Notes: generated from the letters alone by a model not told the origin. A stretch of DNA of 64,000 nt from Crateriforma conspicua (GCF_007752935.1 NZ_CP036319.1:5188501-5252500); one strand, 5' to 3'; positions 49,185 to 59,050 are shown, counted from the stretch's first letter. Made by a program: numbers and translations.

Positions 49185-49889
49185 TTAGCCGACCAGGATT
49201 TGGCGGACCAACCTTTCGGGCACCTCCGACGCACCAAAGCCGATTTCCCCCCAGACCGCTGTCGGGCCGAATCGTGCGATCGCCGCCGCGTTGCTGTCCG
49301 CCGACGCCGGTCGCTGGTTCTGCGTCTGGCACAGCACGACCCCATCCGGGAAAACCTGTCGCTCGGTCGCCGCGATACAAGTCGCCAACGTCTGGTGGAC
49401 GCATCCCAGCCGATTGGCCGCGACGACCAGCAACCGGGCATCGGCAAACTGCTGGAACAAGTCGATGTTCATCCACCGGTCACTGATGGGACTGAACAGA
49501 CCGCCCGCCCCTTCAATCAACACGACATCGAATTCGCCACGAAGCCAAGGGTCCGCCCCCCGCACCAGCATGCCTTCGTCCACCGATCGACCGGCCAGCT
49601 TGGCCGATTCCGGCGGCGACAATGCCGCTTCGAAACGTTGCGGACACACTGCGTCCAAATCCAACGGCTTGCCGGCCGCCCGCCATAGCTGGACGGCATC
49701 GTCGGCGACCAATTCATTGCCCGACCGATTGCATCCGCTGGCGGCGGGCTTATAAACGCCGACCCGCTTTCCTTGTCCGTTCAATGCAGCAGCCAACAAT
49801 GCGGTAACGTACGTCTTGCCGACGTCGGTGTCGGTCCCCGCAACGAACCAGACATTCGCACGGGACCGCTGTTCTGTTTCCGAATTCAA
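49185..49889 (-). CDS. bioD: Dethiobiotin synthetase
   Basis: Closes the ureido ring of dethiobiotin using ATP and CO2. A 234-residue protein with P-loop GTDTDVGKT (18-26), KPAASGC, and VLIEGAGGLFSPISD, all BioD signatures. The N-terminus has about ten extra residues. Divergent from aguB with only 25 bases between start codons. Other bio genes are not in the window, so biotin genes are scattered in this genome. Confidence 0.94.
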   Translation of the reverse strand: MNSETEQRSRANVWFVAGTDTDVGKTYVTALLAAALNGQGKRVGVYKPAASGCNRSGNELVADDAVQLWRAAGKPLDLDAVCPQRFEAALSPPESAKLAGRSVDEGMLVRGADPWLRGEFDVVLIEGAGGLFSPISDRWMNIDLFQQFADARLLVVAANRLGCVHQTLATCIAATERQVFPDGVVLCQTQNQRPASADSNAAAIARFGPTAVWGEIGFGASEVPERLVRQILVG

Positions 49890-49914
49890 CCCACCAACCT
49901 GTCGATTTAACTAC

Positions 49915-50814
49915 GTGACAAAAAACGTTCGCCTGGCACTGGTCCAGATGCGTGATCAAGGGTCCGCGCTGGCCTGTGTCGATCAAGCCGAAAAGCAGAT
50001 CCACGCGGCCGCCACCGATGGCGCCAACGTGGTCTGCCTGCAGGAGCTTTTCAATGGCCCCTATCCGTGCCAAAGCGAAGACCACCGACGATTCGACGAT
50101 GCCGAATCGATTCCCGGCCCGACCGTCGATCGCTTGGCCGGTGTGGCGAAAGAATTGGGGGTCGTGATTGTCGCGCCGATTTTCGAACGTCGCGGCCCCG
50201 GGATGTACCACAACAGCGCCGCGGTCTTGGACACCGACGGCAGCATTGCCGGCGTGTACCGAAAGATGCACATCCCCGACGACCCATTGTTTTACGAAAA
50301 GTTCTATTTCACTCCCGGCGACGCAGGCGGTTTTCGACCGATCCAAACCAGTGTCGCGCGACTGGGCGTGGCGATTTGTTGGGACCAATGGTTTCCCGAG
50401 ACCGCGCGACTGCTAAGCCTGGCCGGCGCGGAAATCCTGTTGTACCCGACCGCCATCGGCTGGATTGATCAGGAGAAAGCCGAATTCGGTGCGGCCCAGC
50501 GTGACGCTTGGATCACGGTGATGCGGTCCCATGCGATCTGTAACGGCGTGTTCCTGGGTGCCCCCAACCGCATCGGTGTCGAAGGCAAATTGGAATTCTG
50601 GGGCAGTTCCTTCGTTGCCTCACCCACCGGCCAATTGCTGGGCCAATTGAGCGACCACGAGGAAGGCATTCTGATTGCCGATTGCCAACTGCCGCAGATC
50701 GACGTGGTGCGCACTCACTGGCCTTTCCTGCGTGATCGACGCATCGACGACTATGGCGATCTGACACGACGCTGGATCGATCACCAGGACACGACACCGA
50801 AACGATGTGGCTGA
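49915..50814 (+). CDS. aguB: N-carbamoylputrescine amidase
   Basis: Nitrilase-superfamily enzyme that converts N-carbamoylputrescine to putrescine. A 299-residue protein from GTG 49915. The catalytic triad is Glu44 (LQELFNGPYPCQSE), Lys117 (YRKMHIPDDP) and Cys155 (GVAICWDQWFPE). FNGPYPC and the IGWI-to-SHAICNGVF segments are characteristic of AguB. The agmatine deiminase AguA is not nearby. It overlaps the next gene by ten bases. Confidence 0.92.
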   Translation: MTKNVRLALVQMRDQGSALACVDQAEKQIHAAATDGANVVCLQELFNGPYPCQSEDHRRFDDAESIPGPTVDRLAGVAKELGVVIVAPIFERRGPGMYHNSAAVLDTDGSIAGVYRKMHIPDDPLFYEKFYFTPGDAGGFRPIQTSVARLGVAICWDQWFPETARLLSLAGAEILLYPTAIGWIDQEKAEFGAAQRDAWITVMRSHAICNGVFLGAPNRIGVEGKLEFWGSSFVASPTGQLLGQLSDHEEGILIADCQLPQIDVVRTHWPFLRDRRIDDYGDLTRRWIDHQDTTPKRCG

Positions 50815-51884
50815 TCGCGACCGACGAAGCGGGCTATGGTCCCAAACTGGGGCCGCTGGTGATCGTCGCCACGACCTGGAAACTGCCGACGTCCGAGCCT
50901 GATTTTGCGAAGGCTTTTGAACACCTTGCAAAACCGGTCCGCTGCGGCGAAGCGACGATTCGCATTGACGATTCCAAAGCGATCTTCCGTCCGGCGTCGC
51001 GTAATTCCAAAAACGCCGCGTCGTTGATGCCAGAGATTGAATTGCCCGCGGCTTTGACGCCGTTGCATCTGGTGACCAGTGCAGTAGCCGCGACGCTGGA
51101 AGTCTCAGAAAAAAATTCGGCTTGCAGCCGCGAATTCACCGACTGGCTGGACCGCATCAATCCCCAGGACGCGTCCGATCGGGCGCAGACGCCCTGGCTG
51201 GATCTGCAAGGCACACCACCGCTGATGTCGCCGGATTCGGTCCGACCGATCCTGGATCATTGGTGCCCCACATCCACGGCAGATGAACACAGCGTCGCCC
51301 GCCTGTGCAACGTTCACTGCCGCGTGATCACGGCAGGCCGATTCAACCAGATCTGCGACGACGGCAAGAATAAATCGGACCTGCTAACCCAAGCGTCGCT
51401 GGGTCTGGTCCGTGATGCCATCGTCTCAGCCGACTCCAACGGCAAGTTGCCCGCTGACATCCACGTGTTCTGTGACCGACACGGCGGTCGCCGGTACTAT
51501 GCCGATGCGATCGGACGAACGTTAAGACCAGCAGACCAAAACAACGCAACACACGAATTTGCACCGGAGACGATCGAAATCATCGAAGAAGCTTCGCAAA
51601 TCAGCCGCTACACGGTCGGTGACGGCGAGCGTGAAATCCGATGGAACTTCACCGTCAAAGGTGACCGCTTTGCACCCGTCGCAATGTCATCGATGATCGC
51701 CAAGTACATCCGCGAACGCATGATGGGCGCGATGAATCGCTACTTTGCCGATCGCCATCCGGGCGAAACGCCTTTAAAACCCACCGCGGGTTACCCCCAA
51801 GACGCCAAACGATTCCTCGTGGACATTGCCGACCAAATACGACGTGACGAAATCGACATCGACCGTCTGGTTCGGCAACGTTAG
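50805..51884 (+). CDS. RNase HII-like protein with altered active site
   Basis: A 359-residue protein. The N-terminus WLIATDEAGYGPKLGPLVI corresponds to the DEAGRGPLAGPVV motif of RNase HII (Asp7, Glu8), and RIDDSKAIF (53-61) to its LDDSKKL. VFCDRHGG offers a third acid (Asp224). VKGDRFAPVAMSSMIAKYIRERM (284-306) corresponds to KGDxxxxxIAAASIxAKVxRDRxM, with Glu304 in place of the usual Asp. An insert of about 100 residues between the first two and last two motifs is longer than in standard RNase HII. Ten-base overlap with aguB. I infer a nuclease of the RNase H fold; whether it acts on RNA/DNA hybrids is open. Confidence 0.72.
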   Translation: MWLIATDEAGYGPKLGPLVIVATTWKLPTSEPDFAKAFEHLAKPVRCGEATIRIDDSKAIFRPASRNSKNAASLMPEIELPAALTPLHLVTSAVAATLEVSEKNSACSREFTDWLDRINPQDASDRAQTPWLDLQGTPPLMSPDSVRPILDHWCPTSTADEHSVARLCNVHCRVITAGRFNQICDDGKNKSDLLTQASLGLVRDAIVSADSNGKLPADIHVFCDRHGGRRYYADAIGRTLRPADQNNATHEFAPETIEIIEEASQISRYTVGDGEREIRWNFTVKGDRFAPVAMSSMIAKYIRERMMGAMNRYFADRHPGETPLKPTAGYPQDAKRFLVDIADQIRRDEIDIDRLVRQR

Positions 51885-51905
51885 GTCCGCGTCCGGCACG
51901 CCGAC

Positions 51906-53474
51906 CTATTTGTTGATCACCGAAACGGACTTCCGCAGCCACGGATCCGCCGAAACCTGTGGCGGTTTTCCGCTGGCCGTCTTCAGCGTGCCGATCCGAA
52001 TGGTTTCCGTCAGACGGTAGGGGAAGGGACGCTTCGCCGGATCGCCTTGCTTGTTCCCGTCCGGGTCGGCCAACAAGTACATGCCTTGGTAACCACTGGG
52101 AACAACGGAATCGTCCACCAGCAAACGATCGATCGCGATCGACTTGGGCATGAAGCACGGATAGCCAAAGTCGTGCGTTCCGTCGTTGCTGACGCCTAAC
52201 AGTGCCGGCCACGTCCGAGATCCGGCCGCGGGAATCCAGCGGCATCGATTGATCACGACCTCGCCTTCCCAAGTGCTGCCGTAGTCACTGCGCAGATTGA
52301 CCAGCGACCGACCGTGCAAGGTGGAATCTTCCACGACCAAGCGTCCGCGTCCGATCGCATTCAATCCCGCATGCCCCAGCGTGCACCCCAAGATCTCATA
52401 GCGTCCCGACACGCCCATGTGCGTGTCCATTCGTGACAACACGCAATCCTTCAGACGAATGTTTTTGCAAAAGTTGGTACCGATCACGCCCCACAGCGAT
52501 CGATCCAGAATGTCATCCATCCGGCAACCGACCATCAAAAAATTGACCACCGAATTGGCCGTATAGTCGTAAGATCCCATGCTGACGGGCTGACCAGTCG
52601 ATCCGATCGTTTTGTACGTCTTGTGCCCGGTGGCAAAGCAGTCGCGAAGCGTGACGTTCGCACATTCGCTGACGCTGATAAAGCCCGAATAGGGGTGACC
52701 GAATTCGCCTTCGCCTTTGATCCGGTGCTCCAAGCCGACCACTTGGGTATTGGACCGCAGAATCTTGATATTGCGTGACCAGTAGTTGTACCCGACGTCC
52801 TGCCGCATCTGATTGGCGATCGTGGTGAATCGGCCGCCACGAATCGTCAAGCGATCCTGATCCATCGGGTTGGCGACCACCCGAGTGACCGCGGAATAAT
52901 CCCAGTCGATGTTGCCTTCGATCGAACCGTCACGACGCAGAATAAAACAGTCACGCTGGGCGGTTCCCGAATTCTGGTTACGTCCGCGACGACGATAACG
53001 TTTCACGTTGTTGTCGTAGACCAGCACATAGCAATCTTGTTCGGGCCGGACGTCCAAGCGTTTTTGGTCTCGCTTCAACCGCTTGATCGCAAGCTTGGCC
53101 GGCTTCAGCAGCGATCGGACTTCGAACAGTGTCTTGCGGTGGTCATCCACTTCCACGCTGTCGTCGATGATGAATTGGGACGTCCCCCAATCCGTGTTAG
53201 TTGCGATCACCGCCGTCAAAGCTTGTCGGCCCAAATGATAGGTCGCCTTGGGATTGGACCGAACGCTCAGGCCGTTTCTGTTGGCATGTTCATGCGCTTT
53301 GCAAATCGCCGGCAAGTCGTCTGCCACGCCATCGCCGACCGCACCGAACGCTTCATAAGTCACCACCTGCGAATCGGCGGCAGACGCATCGACGCCTCCA
53401 CAAGCGACCACAAGGGCAAACGCGATTCCCAGACGATTCATTCGGCAACGAACAGACACAACCCAACCTTTCAT
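51906..53474 (-). CDS. Exported right-handed beta-helix protein (pectate-lyase-like)
   Basis: A 522-residue protein. Signal peptide LGIAFALVVACGGVDASA-AD. The mature protein opens with VVTYEAFGAVGDGVADDLPAICKAHEHAN, the standard entry of the pectate-lyase/polygalacturonase-like superfamily, and the centre has coils typical of a beta-helix (NVTLRDCFATGHK, NIRLKDCVLSRMD, RYEILGCTLGH, RLVVEDSTLHGRS). No catalytic set can be assigned. Two ATGs are possible (53474 or 53441); the shorter gives a conventional signal peptide. It may bind or degrade extracellular polysaccharide. Confidence 0.8.
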   Translation of the reverse strand: MKGWVVSVRCRMNRLGIAFALVVACGGVDASAADSQVVTYEAFGAVGDGVADDLPAICKAHEHANRNGLSVRSNPKATYHLGRQALTAVIATNTDWGTSQFIIDDSVEVDDHRKTLFEVRSLLKPAKLAIKRLKRDQKRLDVRPEQDCYVLVYDNNVKRYRRRGRNQNSGTAQRDCFILRRDGSIEGNIDWDYSAVTRVVANPMDQDRLTIRGGRFTTIANQMRQDVGYNYWSRNIKILRSNTQVVGLEHRIKGEGEFGHPYSGFISVSECANVTLRDCFATGHKTYKTIGSTGQPVSMGSYDYTANSVVNFLMVGCRMDDILDRSLWGVIGTNFCKNIRLKDCVLSRMDTHMGVSGRYEILGCTLGHAGLNAIGRGRLVVEDSTLHGRSLVNLRSDYGSTWEGEVVINRCRWIPAAGSRTWPALLGVSNDGTHDFGYPCFMPKSIAIDRLLVDDSVVPSGYQGMYLLADPDGNKQGDPAKRPFPYRLTETIRIGTLKTASGKPPQVSADPWLRKSVSVINK

Positions 53475-53669
53475 TCAGTCCAACCATTTCATTCACGCCC
53501 CATCCGACCGATCCAACCGTTCGTCATATCGACGCGATCACTTCCAGACACGACGCACCATCATCGCCATCTTGCAGAAAACATTCACCACGCATTCTGT
53601 CGCATCCCAATGGCGGGGGCCCCTGGGCAATACGCCCCACGCAACGAAACCGTGGTGTTCCGGCCGGCA

Positions 53670-54872
53670 TCAGCCCGCCGATGCGCCAGCCATTTCCCGT
53701 AATTGCTGGATCGCCTTGGCCATGGCGTTCGTGTCGATTTCGTGCACATCGACCGGGTCACCGATGTCACGCAGCATCGTGATGGTCAAACGCCCACCAA
53801 GATGCTGTCGAAATTCTTCCAAGCCTTGGAATAAACGATCGACCGGATCGATCGCCTCATCCCACAGCGGGACGCCCAACCTGCGCAGACAGTCGATGAC
53901 TTTTTCGGCCGCCTGCGTGGGAAACCCGAGCACCAAAGACGAATAAAGACAGTCGATCGCGACACCGATCCCCACCGCTTCGCCGTGACGCAATCGATAC
54001 TCGGTCAAGGGTTCAAGCCGATGCGCCGACCAGTGCCCAAAATCCAAAGGCCTTGCTTCCAACATCTCGAAGGGATCCCCACCCTGAGTGATGTGCCGCA
54101 GGTGGTGGACGCAAGATTCGCGAATCGCGACCCGACAAGAACGGCTGTCGCGGGCGCGAATCTGATCCGCATGATGGTGCAGCCATTCGAACCCCGCCGC
54201 GTCTTTCAACAAGCTGACTTTGACCGCTTCGGTAAACCCCGATCGGAAGTCACGGTCCGGCAAGGTCTGCAACACCGACGCATCATTGATCACCGCCCAG
54301 GGGACCGCGAACGTGCCGATCCAATTCTTCTTGCCAAAGTAGTTGATGGCGTTCTTGACCCCGACGCCGCTGTCGGCCTGCGCCAAAACGGTGGTCGGCA
54401 CACGAATCAGCCGTATCCCACGGTGGGCAATCGCCGCAGCAAATCCGGCCGCATCCAAAACCGCTCCGCCGCCCACGACGATGATCGTGCTGCGGCGATC
54501 CAAATCGTGGTCGTTGATTTGCGACAGCATTTGCCGCAGCACGACTTCGGAATTCTTGACCGCTTCGCCGCCTTGGACCTCCAACACCGGGGCAACCAGA
54601 TTGATCGCATCAGACGACGACAAACGTTGCGATAAACGCAGCGGAAAATTGCCCGCCGCGGCGACTTCCGCATCCACCCACAACAGGACTTTGGCGGACG
54701 TTCCCGGCACCACGTCGATCGCCAATAGTTGCTCCAGCACCGCAAACTGAGGTCCGGCCAGGTCCGTCGTCATCCGCAGGCGATGGGTTTGTGGCACCGC
54801 AAATGCAATGTCCAGCGCTTCGTCATGGCCCTCGGGCGAATGCGAAGGGGGCACGGCGGATTCCTCGGGCAT
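53670..54872 (-). CDS. 3-dehydroquinate synthase homologue, EboD-like
   Basis: A 400-residue protein with the dehydroquinate synthase fold: IIVVGGGAVLDAAGFAAAIAHRGI (nucleotide site), VPTTVLAQADSGVGVKNAINYFGKKNWIGTF, RSGFTEAVKVSLLKDA (metal ligand Glu), and FGHWSAHRLEPLTEYRLRHGEAVGIG with metal-ligand histidines. In AroB the segment usually reads FGHTFGHAIE; the FGHWSAHRLE form is what I know from EboD-type cyclases of the ebo cluster. No other ebo gene is adjacent, so the substrate is uncertain. I chose ATG 54872; longer versions add non-conserved residues. Confidence 0.78.
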   Translation of the reverse strand: MPEESAVPPSHSPEGHDEALDIAFAVPQTHRLRMTTDLAGPQFAVLEQLLAIDVVPGTSAKVLLWVDAEVAAAGNFPLRLSQRLSSSDAINLVAPVLEVQGGEAVKNSEVVLRQMLSQINDHDLDRRSTIIVVGGGAVLDAAGFAAAIAHRGIRLIRVPTTVLAQADSGVGVKNAINYFGKKNWIGTFAVPWAVINDASVLQTLPDRDFRSGFTEAVKVSLLKDAAGFEWLHHHADQIRARDSRSCRVAIRESCVHHLRHITQGGDPFEMLEARPLDFGHWSAHRLEPLTEYRLRHGEAVGIGVAIDCLYSSLVLGFPTQAAEKVIDCLRRLGVPLWDEAIDPVDRLFQGLEEFRQHLGGRLTITMLRDIGDPVDVHEIDTNAMAKAIQQLREMAGASAG

Positions 54873-55006
54873 GTCGGGAACAGGGTTGTAATGGTTCACG
54901 GAAGTTGGGAATGACCAAGGGATTGCAACATCACCGGCCGCGACGATCAACCTGACGTCGTCAACGACACCAGCCCCATCGACGCGACCCACACCAACGA
55001 CAGGGC

Positions 55007-55939
55007 TCAGGGCGTTTCCTTTTCCCAGCCACGCCAGACCCAGCGCAGTGTGTCGGGGAAAATGGCTGTACCGTGTTCACCATTGTGACCACCAGTGCCG
55101 TACACGAATTTGTGGTCATAGCCTTTGAACTTCAACGACGCCGACAACTCTTGATTGGCCAGCGGCCAGTTGCCGTGCATGTTGTCCAAGTCGCCCGATC
55201 CGTCTTGCATGAAGACGCGCAGCGGTTTCTTTTCCGTCTTGCGCACCATGGCCTCGTAATTGTGCCCGCCACGGATGTTGACGAAGCTGCCGATGTGGGA
55301 CACCACTTTGCGAAAGCTGTCGGGCCGGTGCCAGGCGACGCCGAACGCACAGATGCCGCCGCTGCTGTTGCCACAGATCGCACGCAGTTCAGGGTTCTGG
55401 GTGATGCGAAATTCCTTTTCAACTTCAGGCAAAATTTCTGTCAGCAAAAATTCTGCGTAGTCCCCGCTGACGGTGTCATATTCGAAACTGCGATTGGTCG
55501 GTGTCGGCTTCCAACCTCGCTTTTCCGGCAAGTCCTTGTGGGTACCGGGATCAATCATCACGGCAATCGTGACCGGCATCTGGCCTTTGGCGATCAAATT
55601 GTCGAACACGACGGGCACTCGGTACCCCGAATCGACCGATTCAAAATTGTGCCCGTCTTGGAACACCATCAATGCCGCCGGTGAACTGCCGTCGTACTGC
55701 GCCGGGACGTAAACGCTGTAGCGTCGCTTGGTGCCGGGAAAGACTTTGCTTTCGGTCCATTCGTACTGCGTCACTTTTCCGTGCGGAACGTCTTGGACTT
55801 TGGAATCGGGACCGATCTCGTACTCTTCAGCCCATGTCGGAACCGTAACGACCAGCGTGGCCGCCAAACCGAAACATAGAAACAGAAAACCGCGTCGCTC
55901 GGCGGAGACGGGCAATGCGACTGGGATGGACCGATGCAT
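55007..55939 (-). CDS. Exported esterase, enterochelin-esterase-like
   Basis: A 310-residue protein from ATG 55939 with a signal peptide (LFLCFGLAATLVVTVPTWA-EE). An esterase D/Fes-like alpha/beta hydrolase: RRYSVYVPAQYDGSSPAALMVFQDGHNF, the nucleophile elbow GNSSGG, and a C-terminal GTGGHNGEHG with the likely catalytic His. In planctomycetes such proteins are often associated with polysaccharide or carbohydrate-ester breakdown. Monocistronic. Confidence 0.85.
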   Translation of the reverse strand: MHRSIPVALPVSAERRGFLFLCFGLAATLVVTVPTWAEEYEIGPDSKVQDVPHGKVTQYEWTESKVFPGTKRRYSVYVPAQYDGSSPAALMVFQDGHNFESVDSGYRVPVVFDNLIAKGQMPVTIAVMIDPGTHKDLPEKRGWKPTPTNRSFEYDTVSGDYAEFLLTEILPEVEKEFRITQNPELRAICGNSSGGICAFGVAWHRPDSFRKVVSHIGSFVNIRGGHNYEAMVRKTEKKPLRVFMQDGSGDLDNMHGNWPLANQELSASLKFKGYDHKFVYGTGGHNGEHGTAIFPDTLRWVWRGWEKETP

Positions 55940-56335
55940 GATCAATCGCCTTGGTGGATGGGATGCAAATAGCGGGAATGGATGGAGGGCGAACGTCGCC
56001 GTGCGAAACGGATTCCACCAACGCAAAGACGATCGGGATCCGCGTCGTGGTCGGGGATCTTCGCCGGCAACGGTGAAACGCCAAGCAAGACGTCGGGCAG
56101 GGCACCGGAAAGGGCGAAGCATGGGGGCAGGCGAGCGAGCCGTTCATTCTAATCGGAAAGAATGTCGCACTGGACGCCCCGACCGCCGGAATTCTGCTCT
56201 TTGCCTGGCGTGCCGGTACAACAATTGCCCTGTCAGCGGTCATCACCACCGGCCGATTGACCACAAGTTTGCCCCAAAGTTCGCACCGGATACGGAACCC
56301 GGTCGTCGCCGATCCCCATTTCCAGATTCGCCATC
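55940..56335. other. Spacer between esterase and CHAD gene
   Basis: Nearly 400 bases between divergent genes. Open frames on both strands are arginine/proline-rich and overlapping, with no family pattern. I see no clear structured RNA or promoter. Confidence 0.4.
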
Positions 56336-57298
56336 ATGAGTTATCGCCTGAAGCCCGGCGAAACCGCCGCCCACATGACTCGCCGCGTCGCCAAGGAACA
56401 GATCCGCGAAGCCTTGCTGGAGATCCGATCTCCGGAAACTGACGACGCCGAAAAGGTCCACCAACTGCGAAAGCGGTGCAAGAAAATTCGCGGCCTGCTG
56501 CGATTGGCTCGCCCGGCGATGCCCAAAACCTACGACCGAGAAAACGCACGCTTTCGAGACTTGGCACGCAAGTTTTCCGAGCTCCGTGATGCTAAGACAC
56601 AACTGACCACTTTGGACCACATCGCCTCGGAAATCCCATCGACCGATTCAACCGAATTGACCGAAGCCTACCTGCAAGCCCGACAGTTGCTGCAACGCGA
56701 ACGTGCCGATTTGCGCGAAGCCCGATCGCTGAAAAATCAAGACGACCGGTGTAGGAATTCGAAGTCTGAACTGCAATCGATTTGGAAGGATGCCAAGACG
56801 GAGCTGCAACAAGCCCTAGGTGGCATCGACAACTGGAAGTGGCGTGACGGCAAACCGGGCTCGTTCGAATCCCTGGGCGAAGGCCTGCAAAAAACGCTCG
56901 GCCGTGCCCATGACGCGATGCGAACCGCCACCGAAGATCCATCGACCGATCACATGCACCAGTGGCGAAAACGGGTCAAATACCACTGGTATCACCTGCG
57001 TTTACTGCAGCCGATTTGGAAACAAGGCTTGGCCGGAAACCGCGACGATGCCAAGAAGCTGGCCGAAGCATTGGGGGACCTGCACGACGTCGATGTGCTG
57101 GGCGAAACCCTGCGGCGATTCCAAAAGGAAAATGAACTGCCGTCCGGTGCTGACCAGCTGATACGGCGTTTAGACGAACGCCGAAACCAGCTTTCCCGAA
57201 AAGCACTGCGACGCGGGCGACGTCTGTTCGCCGAGTCCCCCGCGGCGTTTAGCAAACGTTGCCGCGTGTACTGGAAACTGGCCCGCAACGACGCGTGA
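56336..57298 (+). CDS. CHAD-domain protein (polyphosphate-associated)
   Basis: A 320-residue all-helical protein, positively charged. The two repeated CHAD half-motifs are visible: EKVHQLRKRCKKIRGLLRLARPAM (about 40-63) and DHMHQWRKRVKYHWYHLRLLQP (about 204-225), each with the conserved His and basic residues, plus ELRDAKTQLT and LGDLHDVDVLGETL. CHAD domains bind inorganic polyphosphate, often at polyP granules. No CYTH (ThTPase) domain is fused, and no ppk gene is adjacent. It converges on rpoN with an 11-base gap. Confidence 0.9.
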   Translation: MSYRLKPGETAAHMTRRVAKEQIREALLEIRSPETDDAEKVHQLRKRCKKIRGLLRLARPAMPKTYDRENARFRDLARKFSELRDAKTQLTTLDHIASEIPSTDSTELTEAYLQARQLLQRERADLREARSLKNQDDRCRNSKSELQSIWKDAKTELQQALGGIDNWKWRDGKPGSFESLGEGLQKTLGRAHDAMRTATEDPSTDHMHQWRKRVKYHWYHLRLLQPIWKQGLAGNRDDAKKLAEALGDLHDVDVLGETLRRFQKENELPSGADQLIRRLDERRNQLSRKALRRGRRLFAESPAAFSKRCRVYWKLARNDA

Positions 57299-57308
57299 CC
57301 GGTGCTGG

Positions 57309-58805
57309 CTATTTTTTGACCAGCGACCAGTCGCGACGCTGACGACTGCTGGGGATGCCCATCTTTTTGCGGTACTTGGTGACCGTCCGACGGGCGACCG
57401 TCATCCCGGCTTTCTTCAGCTCTTCCACCAAGTGCTCGTCGGCCAACGGTTTGGACTTGTCTTCCTTGTCGATCAATTCCTGCAGTTTCAAGCGGATTGT
57501 ATCCCAGGCCACGTCTTCACCGTCTTCGGTTTTGGTCCCACCGACGAAGAAGCGACGCAGCGGCAAGATACCCCGCGGCGTTTGGATCCATTTATCATCG
57601 ACCGCACGGCTGACCGTGGTCACGTGAACCCCCACGTCATCGGCGACCTGCTGCATCTTCAACGGTTCGATCGCCTCGGGACCTTCGTCCAAAAACCGCT
57701 TTTGGTGCGTCACGATCGCTTCGCTGACTTTCAGCAATGTGTTACGGCGTTGGTTGATCGAATCGATCAGCCACTGGGCCCCGTTGACCTTTTGCTTGAT
57801 GAATTCGCGTTCTTCATCGGTGCAGTCCGACGCCTGCAGTCGTCGCCGGTAATACTCGCTGATCCGCAAACTGGGGATTCGGTCGTCTTCCAAACGGACT
57901 TTGTATTCGCCGTTTTCGTCGCGTTCCAGAATGATGTCCGGCGTGACGTTGGGGACGTAAGTCTCCATGAACGCCGCACCCGGTTTGGGATTCAGCTTGT
58001 GCAGTTCTTCCCGCAGTTCCTGGATCAGCTCGATCGAGTATCCCGTTTTTCGTGCGATCTGGGGCAGCCGGTTTTCGGCCAGGTCTTCCAGATGCGACTC
58101 GATCAGCGTGGTGATTTCGTCCAAGTGCGGATGGTCGGGCGGCACCTGTTTCAACAAGCATTCGCTCAAGTTGCGCGAAGCGATCCCCACCGGCTCCAGC
58201 GACTGGACAACGGCCAACGCCTCTTCGGCTTTCGCAAGTGCTTCGTCCGCATGACCGGCGGGCAGCAAATCGACCAGCGGCGTTCGCAGGTAGCCACCGT
58301 CGCGGGCGTCCAACGTGCTGATGATCCGTTCGGCGACCTGTTCGACTTCGTCGTCGATGTCCATTTCAGCCAGCTGATGCAGCAGAAAATCGTTCAACGA
58401 TTCCGGTCGCGACTGGGCGTTGGCCATCAAATCGTGCCGGCGATCCATATCGTCTTGGATGCCACCGGCACTGCGACGGAACGAATCGTCGAATGAACTG
58501 GGCAGATCATTTTCCGAATTGGTCAGCCGTTCAAAATCATCGCGATTGTCGCTGTCATCCCGGACGACCAATTCTTTTTCGTCTTCGCTGCGTGTGTCCG
58601 ATGAAGGCACGTCGTCGGACGATTCCTCGGCACTCAGCGGGTCCGTTTCCAGCTGTTCCAACAGCGGGTTTTCGGTCAATTCCTGGTCAATGCGTTCCTG
58701 CAAAGCCAGCGTGGGCATCTGCAGAATCTCCATCGACTGGATCATCCGGGGTGCCAATTTCTGGACTTGCATTTGGCGGGCCTGCAGGCCCATCGACATG
58801 CGCAT
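57309..58805 (-). CDS. rpoN: Sigma-54 factor RpoN
   Basis: Alternative sigma factor that needs AAA+ activators. A 498-residue protein with region I (MGLQARQMQVQKLAPRMIQSMEILQMPTLALQERIDQELTENPLLE), an acidic region II, core-binding domain, helix-turn-helix (MQQVADDVGVHVTTVSRAVDDKWIQTPRGILPLRRFF), and the RpoN box ARRTVTKYRKKMGIPSSRQRR. All parts are present and of normal length. Minus-strand, between recR upstream and a convergent CHAD gene. Confidence 0.96.
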   Translation of the reverse strand: MRMSMGLQARQMQVQKLAPRMIQSMEILQMPTLALQERIDQELTENPLLEQLETDPLSAEESSDDVPSSDTRSEDEKELVVRDDSDNRDDFERLTNSENDLPSSFDDSFRRSAGGIQDDMDRRHDLMANAQSRPESLNDFLLHQLAEMDIDDEVEQVAERIISTLDARDGGYLRTPLVDLLPAGHADEALAKAEEALAVVQSLEPVGIASRNLSECLLKQVPPDHPHLDEITTLIESHLEDLAENRLPQIARKTGYSIELIQELREELHKLNPKPGAAFMETYVPNVTPDIILERDENGEYKVRLEDDRIPSLRISEYYRRRLQASDCTDEEREFIKQKVNGAQWLIDSINQRRNTLLKVSEAIVTHQKRFLDEGPEAIEPLKMQQVADDVGVHVTTVSRAVDDKWIQTPRGILPLRRFFVGGTKTEDGEDVAWDTIRLKLQELIDKEDKSKPLADEHLVEELKKAGMTVARRTVTKYRKKMGIPSSRQRRDWSLVKK

Positions 58806-59050
58806 GACTGATTTTCACTTTTTGAAAAAAGGACGTCCTTGAAAGCGACACTCCCGTCGCCCGACCCACCGTTGGTCGGTCATTCCCGTCGGCCGACACG
58901 GGCAAATCGCCGGCGTGCCCGCGTTTCGTGGCGGCACGGGTTAAACGCGGGGATTGCCGAGCCGCGGGATTGCCGACAGGCCCCGCGGTCAGCACGCCGC
59001 GTTCCGAACGGAAGCCCGATCTTAATACGCGAATTTCGTGCCGAAACCCA

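Noticed and set aside
53670-54872. Housekeeping AroB
   Set aside because: The metal-binding segment is of the EboD type (FGHWSAHRLE), and no shikimate genes are adjacent; kept as a homologue only.
57432-58496. A 354-codon plus-strand open frame opposite rpoN
   Set aside because: Antisense shadow of an unambiguous sigma-54 gene; Phe/Asp/Gln-rich composition without domains.
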